In this document: positions 36,178 through 48,730 of the stretch, piece after piece | Layout: the number at the start of each line of letters is the position of its first letter | How positions within the stretch are numbered: position 1 is the stretch's first letter | Assembly: GCA_035772735.1 (NCBI GenBank) | Contig: JASDFA010000019.1 | Location: 35,921,001 to 35,985,000, forward strand | Source: Datura wrightii | Taxonomy: Eukaryota > Streptophyta > Magnoliopsida > Solanales > Solanaceae | Length of the DNA stretch: 64,000 bases | Direction of reading: 5' to 3' | Notes under the pieces: generated by a model | Told to the model about the DNA's origin: nothing | The model's input: the letters and a program-made list of their open reading frames with translations, nothing else | The model's database searches: none | Made by a program: the position numbers and the translations under genes

Positions 36178-36760
36178 TCATGCTGTAACTGAGATGGAAG
36201 GGAAGAGGTGAGGGTACTTGACCATCATATCTGCCTCAATTTCCCATGTAGCTCCCTCTACAAGCTGATTCCTCCGAAGGACTTTCACTGAAGCGACCTC
36301 CTTGTTCCTCAACTTACGATGAATGTCAAGAATCTCAATCGGCACTTCCTCATAAGTGAGTCTATCCTTCACCCCAATGCTCTATACATGTATAACTAGA
36401 GATCGATAGCCAATGCACTTTTTCAACAGGGACACATGGCAAACTGGATTCACTAATGCTAACTTTATAGGCAACTCTGACTTATAAGCGATATTTCCAG
36501 CACGCGTTAGAATCCTATAAGGACCAATATATTAGATACTAAGTTTCCCTTTCTTGTGTAATCTCATCACACCCTTCATGGGTGACACTTTCAGAAATAC
36601 CCAGTTATCAACTGCGAACTCGAGGTCTCTCTTCATCACATCCGCATAGGAGTTTGGATGAATCTGAGCTATTTTTAGCCTTTCATTAATCAGCTGAACC
36701 TTCTCAATAGACTTAGGAACTAAATCTGGCCCTATCAATATAGCCTCTCCTACCTAAAAC
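36178..36760 (-). pseudogene. integrase C-terminus and chromodomain, M2
   Basis: Minus-strand reading: GPDLVPKSIEKVQLINERLK and RDLEFAVDNWVFLKVSPMKGVMR (36738-36532), the GPYRIL module region, then 36372-36178 open with TYEEVPIEILD, RNKEVASVKVLRRNQL, VEGATWEIEADM and KYPHLFP, a well kept chromodomain including the Trp of the ATWE motif. This is the clearest evidence for the Tekay/Del chromovirus clade. Stops separate the two open parts. Confidence 0.9.
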
Positions 36761-37430
36761 CATCTAATAGGTGATCTATATCTCTGCCTATAAAGAGCTT
36801 AAAAGTGGAGCCATCTAAATGCTGGAGTGGTAATTGTTATTGTAAGGAAACTCAATGAGAGGACAGTGATCATCTCAATTACCATAGAAATCAATCACGC
36901 AAGCTCTCAATATATCCTTAAGAGTCTAAATGGTCCACTTAGCCTAACTATCCATCTACGGATGAAATGTTGTGCAAAGCTTAATCTGAGTATCAAGGCC
37001 CCTATGAAAAGAATTGCAAAATTGTGAGGTGAATTGAGCACCCCTATCTGATATGATGGACAATGGAACTCCATGCAACTTCAATAACTCCTGATTGTAA
37101 AGTTTGGCATAATCCTTGGTTGAATCTATAGTCTTAACTAGTAGAAAATGTGTTGTCTCAGTCATCCGTTCTAGAATCACCCATATAGAATCATAAAGTC
37201 GACGTGTATGAGGCAAACTAGTAATGAAGTTCATGTTTATCTCTTCCCACTTCCAAGTAGGAATACAGATATCCTAAATTATACCTCCTGGTCTCTAGTA
37301 GTCAACCTTAACCTATTTGTAGTTTGGACACCTGACCATAAATTCTTCAATATCCTTCTTCATACTATTCCACCAATACACTTCACATAGATCACGGTAT
37401 GTCTTGGTGGCACCTAGTTGGATAGAGTAT
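36761..37430 (-). pseudogene. integrase zinc finger and core, M2
   Basis: The core is open at 37234-36956: FITSLPHTRRLYDSIWVILERMT, then SDRGAQFTSQF (second catalytic Asp), RGLDTQIKLCTTFHP. The DGQAE..TI helix with Glu follows after a stop, and YQYILKSL-type text continues to about 36880. The HHCC part lies near 37340-37420. The first Asp, in NFITSLP, appears as Asn (usual VDFITGLP). Confidence 0.85.
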
Positions 37431-38140
37431 CAAGAGCTGTGAGCCTCTCTCAACATCCACTTTCTTAAGTAATTTACCGCTTGAACACAAAATCGACCCT
37501 GATATCACAGTGTACCATCTCCCCGTTGAGAAAAAACCTCCACTTTCTGATCTCGGACATCTTCCTTCAACTTAACAAAGATAGGCTCCACATAACATTT
37601 CTCCTTAACATCCATCACCAATGAAGATTCCGAACAATTCTAAATAATGACACCACCATCTGCTGAATCCACCAGGTGAACCTCTAGATTATCAAGCCTA
37701 TGGACATCTCTAACCAACTCCTTTCCATCTTCCACATGTGCCACACTCCCCATGGAAAACCTGCTAAGAGCACCAGCCACTACATTGGCCTTTCTTGGAT
37801 GATAAAGAACACTCATGTCATAGTCTTTAAGAAGCTCAAGCCAACTTCTTTGTAACAAATTTAGGTCCTTCTGACTAAACACATACTGAAGTATCTTATG
37901 ATCCGTGAACACATTAATATGCACCCTATACAAATAGTGCTTCCAAATCATCAAGGAAAACACCACCATTGCTAACTCAAGGTCGTGGGTCGGCTAATTC
38001 TCTCATGATCCTTAAGTTGTCTTTAAGCATAAGTGATGACCTAACCATGCTACATCAGCATACATTCGAGACCAACTCTAGAGGCATCATAATAGACTAT
38101 AAAGCTTTTCGTTCCCTCTAGAAGCATCAAGATTGGACTA
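37431..38140 (-). pseudogene. RNase H domain and tail, M2
   Basis: Open at 37969-37640: VVFSLMIWKHYLYRVHINVFTDHKILQYVF (catalytic Asp in FTDHK), QKDLNLLQRSWLELLKDYDMSVLYHPRKANVVAGALSR, then the SMGSVAHVEDGKELVRDVHRL linker. The upstream YCDAS block near 38090 is decayed. Confidence 0.85.
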
Positions 38141-39010
38141 GAAATAAATCAAACCTTTAACTCCTGAAAGCTCTTCTCACAAGCATTGGAAAACTGAAAT
38201 TTGACCTTTTTCTGAATCATCCAGGTCAAAGGTGTGGCAATGGAGGAGAATCCCTCTATAAAACCTCTTTTAGTAGACAACTAAACCCAAAAAGCTTCTA
38301 ATATATGTAGGATTGAAAGGTCTAGGCTTGTTCTTCACCATCTATATCTTTTGGGAGTCCACCTGCACACCGTCACCTAGACACACACTTGCCCCAGAAA
38401 TGCAATTGACTTCAGCCAAAATTCACACTTACTGATCTTAGGAAACAACTGATGGTCCTTAAGATTCTACAACACAATCCTCAAATGAGCAACATGCTCC
38501 TCCTCACTCCGAGAGTATACAATTATATCATCTTTGAAGACAACAATGAACATATCTAAATAAAACTTGAACGTTCAGTTCATCAAATCCATAAAAGTTT
38601 TAGTAGAATTAATTAATCAAAAAGCTATAACTGTAAATTAATAGTGAACATACTGAGACCCGAAGTCTTTCTTCAAAATGTCACTCTCCTTAACTCTGAG
38701 TTGATGATTGCCAGACATGAGGTCTATCTTATAGAAGCAACTACCTCCCTAAAACTGATCAAACAAGTCATCAATCCCAGGAATATGATACATTATTCTT
38801 GACTGTGACCTTGTTCAATTGGCGGAAGCCAATGCACATCCTTAGGAAACCATCTTTCTTCTACACGAAAAGGACTGGAGCACCCCATGGGGACTTACTA
38901 GGACTTATAAGACCCTTATCTATGAGACCTTCAGCTGTTTATTTAACTCTTTATGCTCAGCTGGATCGATTCTATAAGGAGGGATGGATATGCGTTATGT
39001 ATCATAGAGG
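38141..39010 (-). pseudogene. reverse transcriptase, M2
   Basis: Minus strand carries GAPVLFV.KKDG near 38880, the NKVTVKN block near 38800, KIDLMSGNHQL, and an active-site box that reads FKDD (V-F-K-D-D-I) near 38530 where M1 keeps FIDD. The connection block follows down to about 38200. Multiple frameshifts. The Ile-to-Lys change in the box would probably disrupt the fold around the paired Asp residues. Confidence 0.8.
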
Positions 39011-39580
39011 AGGTTGATCCCAAAGTCAATCTCCCACTCGGGAGGGACTCCTAGTAAATCATCTCAAAACACCTCTAAATACTCACAAACAATTGGCACT
39101 AATTTTAGAGTTAGGGTTTCAGACTTAAAATCCTTATGTTGAATTAAATAATACACACAACCCTTGAAAATCATCTTCCTGGCCTCGAGGTAGGAGACAA
39201 AAAGTCCTACAAGCACTACAGAACTACTCTTCCACTATAGGACTGGTCACCTAGAAATTGGAACTCTACTATTTGGGTTCTACAATTATCTGAAGCATAG
39301 CAAGATTACAACCAATCCATGCCAAAGATAAGATCAAAGTATGTCATGTCTAACTTTACAAGATCGACTGAGGTGACTTTCTAGAGAACTGTAATATGGC
39401 AATTTCTATATACCCTCTATGCTAAAATTGACTCACCAACAGGAGTAGAGACTGAAAAGGGTTTTGAGAGGATTTCGGGATTGACACCAAAACATAGTAG
39501 TAACATAGGTAGTCTCAAAGTATAATGTGACCCCTGGATCTATCAAGGTATAAACATGAAGGTGAAAAGCTTGTTACATA
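39011..39580 (-). pseudogene. aspartic protease and PR-RT linker, M2
   Basis: Minus strand at about 39550 reads VYTLIDPGVTLYF, the active-site loop with DPG kept. A decayed DLILGMDWL equivalent (DLIFGMDWL) is near 39320, followed by the linker to RT. Broken by frame changes. Confidence 0.75.
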
Positions 39581-40769
39581 CCCGTGACCATGTTTAGTGA
39601 GCTCTCCTACTCTTGGGATGATGAAACTGCACATAAATGGTTCTATTTCTATTAACCATCTACACTAGATAATGCACCCTACTATGCTAGCGAGCTGCTG
39701 GTACTACTAAAGAGATGGCTAGGGCACGTCCAGTACCATCAACCTATCTGGCTGAGGGACACTCCTTGAATATGTCACAATCTTACCCCACTAAAAAGAA
39801 GAATTCTTTCCAACCAAATACTATCTAGGGTGGTTCCTTCCACAGTTCTTGCGAGCTGGGAATGTGCGTTCTCCGAACATGCTCCTCTGAGACTTATAGC
39901 CTGGTACTCTACCCCTCTGATCACCTTTGGTCCTAGATATAATACCAAACGATGATAGAGTTGAGGCTGACGACTTCTGGTGGGACTCTGAGTAATGCCC
40001 ACCACCTGTTCTCTACTGTGAGAACTCGAAGTTCCTTATCCTAGCCCTTTTTTCTCTCCCTTTCCTTCTCCTTCAACTTCTCCTACTCAATCTGTTGGGA
40101 TTGAATCAGGAGTTAAGAGATATATATTTCGTTTATAAGCATAATGGTCCTATACTCTTTGACCACTGAATTTGAAACTCTTGATACAAACATGCTCATG
40201 CAAGCACTTGGCTTGACAACCATCTCTGAAGCATACTTGGACAGTGGAGTGAACTTTAAGGCATACTCCTGAAATATCATGTTATTGTCCTTTAGGCTGA
40301 TGAACTCTGCAACCTTTGTTTCCCTTATCTCATAGGGAATAATCTGTTCAAGAAAGCCGTAACGAATGCATCCAAATCAATAAGTGCTACACCTTCCCTA
40401 CAACCATCCTTCCACTACTTGTACCATATATGAGCTACCCCCTTCAGATGATAGGAGGCCAAATCTGCATTCTCCTCTCCAGTAATCCCCATAATATGGG
40501 TAATCTTTTGTATCTTCTCAATGAACTCCTGTGGATCCTCATCCACCTTAGAACCATAAAACTCTAGCGGGTTCATCCTGGTGAAGTCTCACACTCTAGA
40601 CACTGCAACACTTCCATTGGTGTTCAAAGGTGCAATCGCCTGCTGGTTCACCTATGCCGACATTGCTTAGGCCAACATCTAAAAAGCATTCCTGAACTCT
40701 ACATGAGTCACCTGCTAATTCAAAGGGTTTTCCGGAGCTGGTTAGGCTGGCTGGTTCCCATTTCCCTAG
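39581..40769 (-). pseudogene. gag, M2 (N-terminus cut)
   Basis: Capsid-like text (KVDEDPQEFIEKIQKI, GVAHIWYKQW, FEFINLKDNNM, EYALKFTPLSKYASEMV) can be traced in changing frames at about 40570-40230 on the minus strand; the C-terminal knuckle part reaches about 39800-39840. Its first residues should lie beyond 40770, where LTR A entered. Confidence 0.75.
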
Positions 40770-42921
40770 TGTAATGCCTCGGAAACTCAAAGATTAGACT
40801 AGGTACTCAAAATAGAGAAATCTGGAAAATTTGCACCAGGTCATAGAATGACTCGTTATGTGACCCGTGGGGATAGACCACAAGTCATTGAGTGACTCGT
40901 GGTGACGCCTGGGATCTTAAGTGTAATTTTGGTGAATTGGGTGACCACTAGTCGTGGTCAACCCCCACAAGTCGTGAGATTATCCGTGGTTAAGAATAAT
41001 ATGAATCCGGGAAAGGTTAGGCAGTGCACCTAACAACTTGTCACCACGAGTCGTGGTCCATGTCACGACCCGTTATCTGACTCTTGGTATGGATTTGATC
41101 AAGTATTAGTGATGGTTGGAAGTGTACCTAATGTGTCCTCACCACGACTAATTTGGGGACATCACGAGTCGTGGTGTCACCCTTGGGACTCCAGGGCTTT
41201 TAAGATAGTATGGCCCACGAGAGGTGACCACAACTCGTGGTCACTAACTAGGACTCGTTAGGTCCTTCGTGGTGACCTTCAGTGTGCTCCTGGAAGTGTA
41301 GTCCATGTGTGTTACCATGAGTCATGGTCAATGACCAAGACCCGCTATGTCACCCGTAAGGACTAACACTCAGTTTTTCCCTGCGAGTTTTCAAGAGTCT
41401 TTCAGTAATTTTATACCCTCCTAAACTTTAAACTACATCATTTAAAGCATAATTTCAGACTTATTAATGGGTTAAACGGTTTCTTTCCTCATTCCCCACT
41501 CAGACCTTTGAAGAATAGATCGTAGAACTTCTATCAAAGTTTTTCGGAGAAAGAGCTAGGGCAATCATCCCTCCTCGATTTCTCAATGAAATTCTTCGGG
41601 CTTTTCACTAGGAATCTGGGAATTAAACAAGGGAATAGTTCTTCCATTGTGTCCCAAAAATTCTCCCTATTTTCCTTATCAATTCTAGCCCTACAGATTA
41701 TCGAATGTTATGAAATTCTTAGTCATGATTAGTTTAATTCATGTGGAATATAATTTTATAATAATAATAGATTTTTCCACCATTTTGTGACCGTATTGAT
41801 GCTTATCCCTGTAGAATAAGTTTAGCCCTAGTCCTTGAGAGTAGAAAACACTAGAATCTTGCTATAGTGATTAAACCTTGAAATTTTCCTAATTCTATCA
41901 GTGTTGTGGATTCTCATATTATTTGTATATGCTGAATTCTCAGTCTGATACGTGGTAGCCTAGTTTTAGTCAAAATTTTAGAATAATCTGTGTCGGTCAT
42001 AAATGATAGCTGATCAGTTTGACAACATAATATACCGAGATGCTAGTAGTACCTCCCAGTTATCAGATCAGATTCAGATTTCAGTTTTATTGGTCCACTA
42101 TACGATCATGAAAATTTAGATATATATATCTAACTAGCCTTCGGACCCAGTTTCAGATTGTACTTGTTCTGTATATGGTTACAACGCTTCTTGATAAGCA
42201 TTTCTGACTAATCTTAGAACTCAATTTCAGAATATGGTCCGATAAGACTCTCAGGGTGCTTTTTGATATCTATTACTAACTAGTATTGGGCCCCAGTTTT
42301 GATCTATCAGCTTAACATTCAGTCTAAGACTATTCAATGGGAGAAACACTTAGCATTGAGCGGACCGGGGTTCTAGTGCACCCAGGTTCTTAGAACCACA
42401 TTGCCAGCGTAGGTTGCAGTATTTATTGTCCTGATTATCCCCAGACTCTTGTAATCACCCAGTTCATGCTTTTATACCCTGGAAAGGTATATTGGGTCCT
42501 ACTGATGGGGTGTATACATCGGACTCCACGTCTAGTTAACGTGGTTATATATCGATTATAGACTCTCCCATTAGTCATTTTAGTCTAGTCTCAGTCCAAT
42601 TATGTTCAAATCTATGTTCCAGACTTAGAACATGCTTTGACCATCAGACAGGGTCTTCTAGACCACCTTAGTATTTCAATCATTTAGTTTAGTAGCTTTA
42701 GTTTGTCATTGCATGTCTTTCAGTTCAGCATTGCTTTTGTTATACTCCATTGTGTTATGTTCCTCTCACTTACTATGTACATTGAAAGTACTGACGCATA
42801 CTTTTATGCTGTATCATTTTATGATACAACTACAGGATTCAGTCTTAGCTTCGTTATCCGACCGCTCATCAAATACCTCACCTTTACTAGCTGGTGAGTC
42901 CTCATCCTTTGAGGATGAAGA
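40770..42921 (+). repeat. Tekay LTR A (forward), cut by P3
   Basis: Starts TGTAATGCCTCGG at 40770 after CCTAG, in M2 gag, and runs 2.15 kb to 42921, where another TGTAATACC starts. It has the ACGAGTCGTGGT word array at about 40840-41380, the inverted repeat TGTATCATTTTATGATACA at 42810-42828 and the CCTC/GAGG arms near 42898-42916. Its last part, about 650 bp by comparison with LTR B, is missing, as expected if P3 inserted here. Confidence 0.82.
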
Positions 42922-45600
42922 TGTAATACCACAAAAGTGCATAAGATTAGTCCCAGGATCAAAATTTGAAGTTGGTAGAAAAACTAGGAAAAAGTCACAA
43001 GACAGATGATGTAATGACTCAGGGTTGGAAACCACGGGTCGTTGTTAGCAGTCGTGGGAGGAATTGGACCTTGGAAGTTGGTGATACCACGGGTCACCCA
43101 ACGACTCGTGGTGAGAGGTGACGACCCGTGGTCACCAGTCGTGGTATGGGATTGCTAATTTTCCAGTGGATGTAATGGATTGGTACCATGACTCGTTTGA
43201 AGCAACCACAAGTCGTTGTGAGGCTCATGGTAAAGGAAGCTTAGGATTTGCAAGGAGCTAACAACGATCTATCCTACGACCCGTGAGAAGAAACCACGAC
43301 TTGTCCTGAGGAGTCATGGCTAGAATCCAAAGTCAGTTATTGGGCAGTATAGACAACGGACGGTACCACGGGTCATGGTAGCTTTCAATGACTCATAGGT
43401 ATGACCCGTGGCATTGACCAGTGCAGTTTTCAGGGAATTTTTATTAAGGGTATTTTCAATTTTTCTATGCTTTAGGGCCCTAAACTATGTCGTTTTATGT
43501 ATTTTTCTGGGAATAATAAGATAGATTAAGCACCCCTTGTATAATTCATTCCAATGCATGCAAATTAAGAAGATTTTAGAAATATCACGGATAGTATCAA
43601 GCTCTTGTCCATAGATTCTCCATTGGGCATTAAAGGAACTTTGAAATCCGATCTTACCTAGGTATATAGGGTTATGAATGGGTGTTTTCTTTCACACCCA
43701 TGCCCATTCTATATTAATTTATGAAAATCTATCAAAAATCTCATGGTGTTTTGAATTCAATTTTGTGAAAATCTATTGATTTACTAATGGGCTATTATGA
43801 TTTGTGATTTACATCATATTTTACATCTGTTTCTTATTATAAAATTAATGATTTTGATTTCCACTCAATTAAGTCTAATTATGCATGATCTATGATGAAT
43901 CGATTTATGATATTAACTTAGATTGTTGTTATTTACAAACCCAGCATCATCAATAATTTGAAATATGAATTTATTCAAATACCCAACATGATTTGATGAT
44001 TTACAAGTTATATGAATGATATTCAAGTATGCATGGGCCCTATTGTTTATGAACTATTGATGATGAAAAGCATGTTTTCAAGTTTTCCATGTTTATAAGC
44101 ATGTTTTCAAATGAATTGAGTATTGTAAAACATGTTAAAGTATTGGAAAATTCCCACTTGTTCAAGACTGATTTACGATTTATGAAATGAATCTCATGAT
44201 TTATCGATTTTTGATGTTGGCCGACTAAAGGGCCTCTGATTCTTGGATAATCATGTTTTAGTGGAGATCCATGAATTATGAATGTTTATTTATCCATTAA
44301 TCTTAATGAATGATGTTATTAATTTACATATAAGCCTAATATGCATGTTTTTGGGAGCCGTGTCTAGCACCGAGCAGCCCGACGTTCAAAGGACTAGGTC
44401 GGTGTCTCATAACATGTGCCACCGTGGGTTTATAACGATACATTACAATAATAATGATCCCCTCTTTCATGATATCACATAATACACATCCCTCACCTGC
44501 AAAGCCAAGGGCAACTCTGCCCACTTGAGTGAGATAGTTGGGGCATCATGTGAGGCTCTACCATGATGGTGTTGGTTATGACGAGTCCTCCCATTATTCC
44601 ACATATTTTATGAATTGTTATTTTTATGTTATTGGCTCAAGTGATAAATTGGTAATGTTTCTCTTATGATTATGTTAATGAATGGTTAACAAATGATTTG
44701 AAAACCATGAGCCTTATGTTATCTTATGAGGTTTATGATACGAGCATGATGTCCTTCTCTTATGATCATTTATGAGCTTTTATGTATATTTTGTCTAAAA
44801 ATGTCAGTTTTAATTTCCTTGCATACTCGGTATATTCCACGTACTGACCGCATACCTTTATGTTGTATTGTTTCATGATACCGGATTTTGCTCTTAGATT
44901 CACCCTAATCCTTAGTCCATCTCGGAGAATGCTTTCAGCTCTATTGGTGAGTCCTCATGTTTCGAAGGTCATTTGATTAGATATACGTGATGCTATTTGT
45001 TTTAGTTTTTAGCCGGGTTAGTTAGGGATGTTGTCCCATCGACCCATCTTTTGCAGTAGAGGCTTTCAGACTCTATGTAGTATTTGGCTTATGTATATGC
45101 CTAGTACTTCCGAATGTTATGATATGATACGTTGCATTTACGTTTTCGCTATGTCTTATGCTCAGTTTCCTGCTTAAAGTGAATGAAGTTAGATGTACAC
45201 TTATGCCATGGGTCGACTTGGGGCCTCTCGGGGTTCCTTGTCCCATGTTACGATCTATGTCTCCATTCAAGTCGTGATAGGAGATTTATTTATTTTATCT
45301 ATATTTTCATTCCTTCTATTTAGATTTGGAGTTTGCTTGGATCTTGTCCCAGTAACTCATCAGTCATAGTAGCTTTCAGACTTAGATTGGTATTGCAGAC
45401 TTGTAATGTTGTTCTAATATATTCAAATGCTATCAACCAGCTTTATTTCTTTCAAGTATTTATATTTTCTCCTTAAACTTCTGCTATATGTATTTTTATA
45501 TTACTCAGCATATTAGTGTATGAAGAGAAGGGGTTGACTTTGGATCACTTGTGACTTCAAGTACACTGTTTCGTCCACGGTGTTAACTCGGGGCGTGATA
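42922..45600 (+). repeat. 5' LTR of P3 (LTR B)
   Basis: 2,679 bp from TGTAATACCAC to GGGGCGTGATA. A dense array of ACCACGGGTCGT/ACGACTCGTGGT words at 43020-43410 (about a dozen in 400 bp). The CAGTAC/GTACTG arm pair is present as CGGTAT/GTACTG near 44828-44846, still pairing through G-U. No gene. Confidence 0.88.
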
Positions 45601-45620
45601 AACTTGCTATCAAAGCATTA
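45601..45620 (+). other. primer binding site of P3 (degenerate Met-type)
   Basis: AACTTGCTATCAAAGCATTA directly after the LTR end. It keeps CTATCA.AGC of the initiator-Met primer site. Confidence 0.75.
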
Positions 45621-45824
45621 GGTTTAGAGTATCCTCGGATGTCTGAAAGCCGCATCGAGTAGAGTCTTCTTCATTGGTGTGAAGTGCGCTACACTTATGA
45701 TGGGGAGGCTACGAGATGTCATTAGGAAAATTCCCTTTATTTCATACTCGTTATCGTCCGTTGAAATTCAGTTCTAGAATCGTTCTCCTAACTCGTGCTC
45801 TGCTTCATTTTGGTGAATCATTCC

Positions 45825-46770
45825 CCTATGACGTGGTAATGGAAGAAGGGCTAGGAATGCTCAACAACCTGCCCCACCAGCCCCGTTAGCCCCTCAGGAC
45901 GACTCGGTATCTTCCGCAGAATTCAGGGCAGCCATTCAGCTGCTTGCCTAGACTGTTACCAACCAAGTAAACCAGTAAATGGTTCCAATCAACAACAATA
46001 GTTCCACAGAAGCTACCCGACTACGGGACTTCACTCGGATGAACCCTCCAGATTTTCATGGATCTAAGGTGGGAGAGGACCTACAGTGATTTGTGGACAA
46101 GATTAAGAAGATCACCTGAATTATGGGCGTCAGTCCTTCAGAGAGTGCCTACTTGCCTTCCTACCAGCTGAAATGAAGAGCCCAAGTCTTGTACGAGCAG
46201 TGGAAGGAGGGAATGCTAGCAGAAGCAGGACTGGTTAGATGGAAGGTGTTCACTACAACCTTCCTGGACAGATTTTTCCCTCGAGAGCTCAAGGAGGCAA
46301 AGGTAGTGTAGTTTATGAACCTGAGACAATGAAACAGGACTATAGAAAATTATGCTCTGGAATTCACCAGGTTGTCCAAATATGCTCCAAATATAGTGGC
46401 CGAGCCAAGGGATTACATGCTGAAATTTGTAAATGGGGTGTCGAACCTGGTCCTCAAAGAGTGCAGGACAGCAATGCTGATCAAGGATATCGACCTCTCC
46501 AACCTGATTGTCTATGCCCAGCAGATTGAGGTCGAAAAGCTGAGGGACATGGTCTGGCCAGGATCGGAGGGGTAGAGCATCTGTCTCTTAGGTTCAGAGT
46601 TACAGTGTCGGTAACAGGTATCCAGATTTCCCCAAGTGCGGCAAGAACCACCCAGGAGAGTGTCTTCAGCGTCGAGAGGGTTGTTTTGGTTGTGGACAGC
46701 TTGGGTATCAGCTTAAGGAATGCCCGTCAGCAGGAAGGGGAGAGATCACAATCCATTCCTCAATAGCTCC
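45825..46770 (+). pseudogene. gag with capsid and CCHC knuckle, P3
   Basis: One main frame with stops: a basic start (RGNGRRARN), Pro/Ala-rich PAPPAPLAPQDD, SAEFRAAIQLLA, MNPPDFHGSKVGEDLQ, then capsid text FLDRFFPRELKEAKVV, NYALEFTRLSKYAPNIVAEPRD, MLIKDIDLSNLIVYAQQIE. The C-terminal knuckle is FPKCGKNHPGEC then CFGCGQLGYQLKECP at about 46630-46735, with the second CCHC His replaced by Gln. Gag would form the particle and bind RNA. Confidence 0.88.
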
Positions 46771-46859
46771 AGCATGTCGACCAGCTCAGCAGGGTAACAC
46801 ATCAGGTACAGAGGGTGGTAAATATCGAAACCGTTGTTATGCATTATCATCTCGTCAAG

Positions 46860-47460
46860 ATCAGAAGACCTCACCGGATGTGGTCACAAGTATGTTATGT
46901 CTTTTCCAACTAGACATATATGCCCTACTTGATCCGGGGGCCACACTATCATTTGTGACTCCCTACGTAGCAGTTTAGTTCGATATCAGTCCAGAAGTCC
47001 TCTCAAAAGCATTTTCAATCTCCACCCCAGTTGGCTAGTCAGTTAGAGCCACCCGGGTGTATAGACACTGTCCAATCTTAGTCTACAATAAAGTCATTCC
47101 AGCTTACCTTGTAGAGTTAGGCATGGTAGAATTTGACCTCATTCTTGGCATGGATTGGCTACATCCAGTTATACCTCAGTCGATTGCAAAATTAGCGTCG
47201 TCAGGTGTTAGTTCCCTAATGAGCCAGCACTAGAATGGTCGGGCAGTAGTTCAGTGCCAAATGGTAGGTTTATTTCCTACCTTAAGTCCAAGAAGCTTAT
47301 TTCTAAGGGATGTATTTAGCATCTAGTTCTGGTCAAGGATTCCGACTCTGATACCCCAACTATCCATTCAGTCCCTGTTGTTGGCAAGTTTCCAGATGTA
47401 TTCCTCGAAGATCTTCCCGGAGTTCCTCCTGAATGGGAAATTGACTTCTAAGCAGATTTT
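46860..47460 (+). pseudogene. aspartic protease and PR-RT linker, P3
   Basis: YALLDPGATLSFVTPYVAV at about 46920-46975 is a good active-site loop; a stop follows. VELGMVEFDLILGMDWLH at about 47115-47165 is the second conserved block; a one-base loss follows it. The linker FISYLKSKKLISKGC and FPDVFLEDLPGVPPE lead to RT. Confidence 0.85.
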
Positions 47461-48245
47461 ATTCCAGATACTCAAACCATCTCCATCCCTCCTTATAGAA
47501 TGGCTCGTACTGAACTGAAGGAGTTGAAGCAGCAGCTAAAAGATCTTCTTGATAAGGGTTTTATCAGACCCAACATCTCTCCCCGGGGTGCTCCATGCTA
47601 TTCGTGGGAAAGAAAGACAGTACCCCCAGAATATGCAATGATTACCATCAGTTGAACAAGGTCACAGTCAAGAACAGGTATCCCCTTCCTAGAATTGTTG
47701 ACCTGTTCAACCAACTTCAGGGAGCCAACTTTTTCTCCAAAATAGATCTCAGGTCGGGGTATCACCAGCTAAGAGTCAGAGAATGTGACATACCAAAAAA
47801 AGCTTTTATGACTCAGTATGGTCACTTCGAGTTCGTGGTTATATCCTTCTGACTAACAAATTCCTCTGCAGCCTTTATGGACTTGATGAACATTGTCTTT
47901 AGGTAGTATCTGGATATGTTCATCATTGTATTTATCGATGACATTCTGGTATAGTCAAAAGTTGAGGAAGAGCATGCTAATCACCTAAGGATAGTGATTC
48001 AGACACTAAAAGACCAGCAACTGTTCACCAAGTTCAGCAAGTGCAAATTCTGGTTGAAGTCCATGACTTTCCTGGGTCATGTGGTCTCTGGTGAGGGTAT
48101 TCAGGTTGATGCTCAAAAGATAACAACAGTGAAAGACTGGCCAAAACCTACCTCTCCAATGGAAATATGAAGTATCTTGGGTTTGGACGGTTATTATCGA
48201 TGCTTTGTGGAAGGCTTTTCTTATATAGAGTCTCCTTCCACTAGG
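47461..48245 (+). pseudogene. reverse transcriptase, P3
   Basis: Starts with ELKELKQQLKDLLDKGFIRP; a small deletion at about 47595 shifts the frame into LFVGKKDSTPRICNDYHQLNK, NRYPLPRIVDLFNQL, FSKIDLRSGYHQL (first Asp). The FGLTNAP block is damaged (F, stop, LTNSSAAF), then MFIIVFIDDILV holds the intact FIDD box, followed by a stop. Connection segment MTFLGHVVSGEGIQVDAQK to LDGYYRCFVEGF. Confidence 0.88.
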
Positions 48246-48730
48246 TTGACTCAGAAGAAGGTGAAATTGCAGTGGTCATATATGTGTGAAAAGAGTTTCC
48301 AGGAGTTAAAAACTCGACTCACCACTGCTCTAGTGTTTGACTCCACTGGAAGGATCGGATGGATTTGTGGTCTATTGCTACGCTTCAATAGTTGGGACTT
48401 GGTTGCATTCTAATGCAATAGGGCAAAGTGATAGCCTACGCCTCCAAGAAGCTCAAGGTCTATGAGAAGAATTATCCAACTCATGACATGGAGTTGGCAG
48501 TTGTAGTGTTTGCATTGAAAATATGGAGACATTACCTGTACGGGGCTCATGTTGATGTTTTCACCGATCACAAGAGCCTTCAGTATGTATTTAATTAGCA
48601 GGACCTAAATCTTCGTTAGAGAAGGTGGTTAGAGTCCCTGAAGATTATTACATAAGCATTTTGTATCACCTGGGCAGAGCCAATGTGGTGGCTGATGCCC
48701 TAAGTAGAGTGTCTATGGGTAGTGTGGCTC
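48246..48730 (+). pseudogene. RNase H domain, P3
   Basis: KKVKLQWSYMCEKSFQELKTRL, then a shift that garbles the YCDAS block, then IAYASKKLKVYEKNYPTHDMELAVVVFALKIWRHYLYGAHVDVFTDHKSLQYVF (Glu and Asp kept) in another frame at about 48430-48590. The tail SILYHLGRANVVADALSRVSMGSVAHIEE is open at 48625-48876. Confidence 0.85.

Larger units (their letters stand above)
34809..40769 (-). mobile_element. Tekay-type chromovirus M2 (reverse), 3' LTR to gag
   Basis: Minus strand, right to left: gag (40769-39590), protease, RT, RNase H, integrase, chromodomain (to 36178), polypurine tract, 3' LTR (35960-34809). It is cut on the right by LTR A inside gag and on the left by M1 inside the LTR. As the host of both, it is among the oldest elements in this part of the window. 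Confidence 0.85.
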
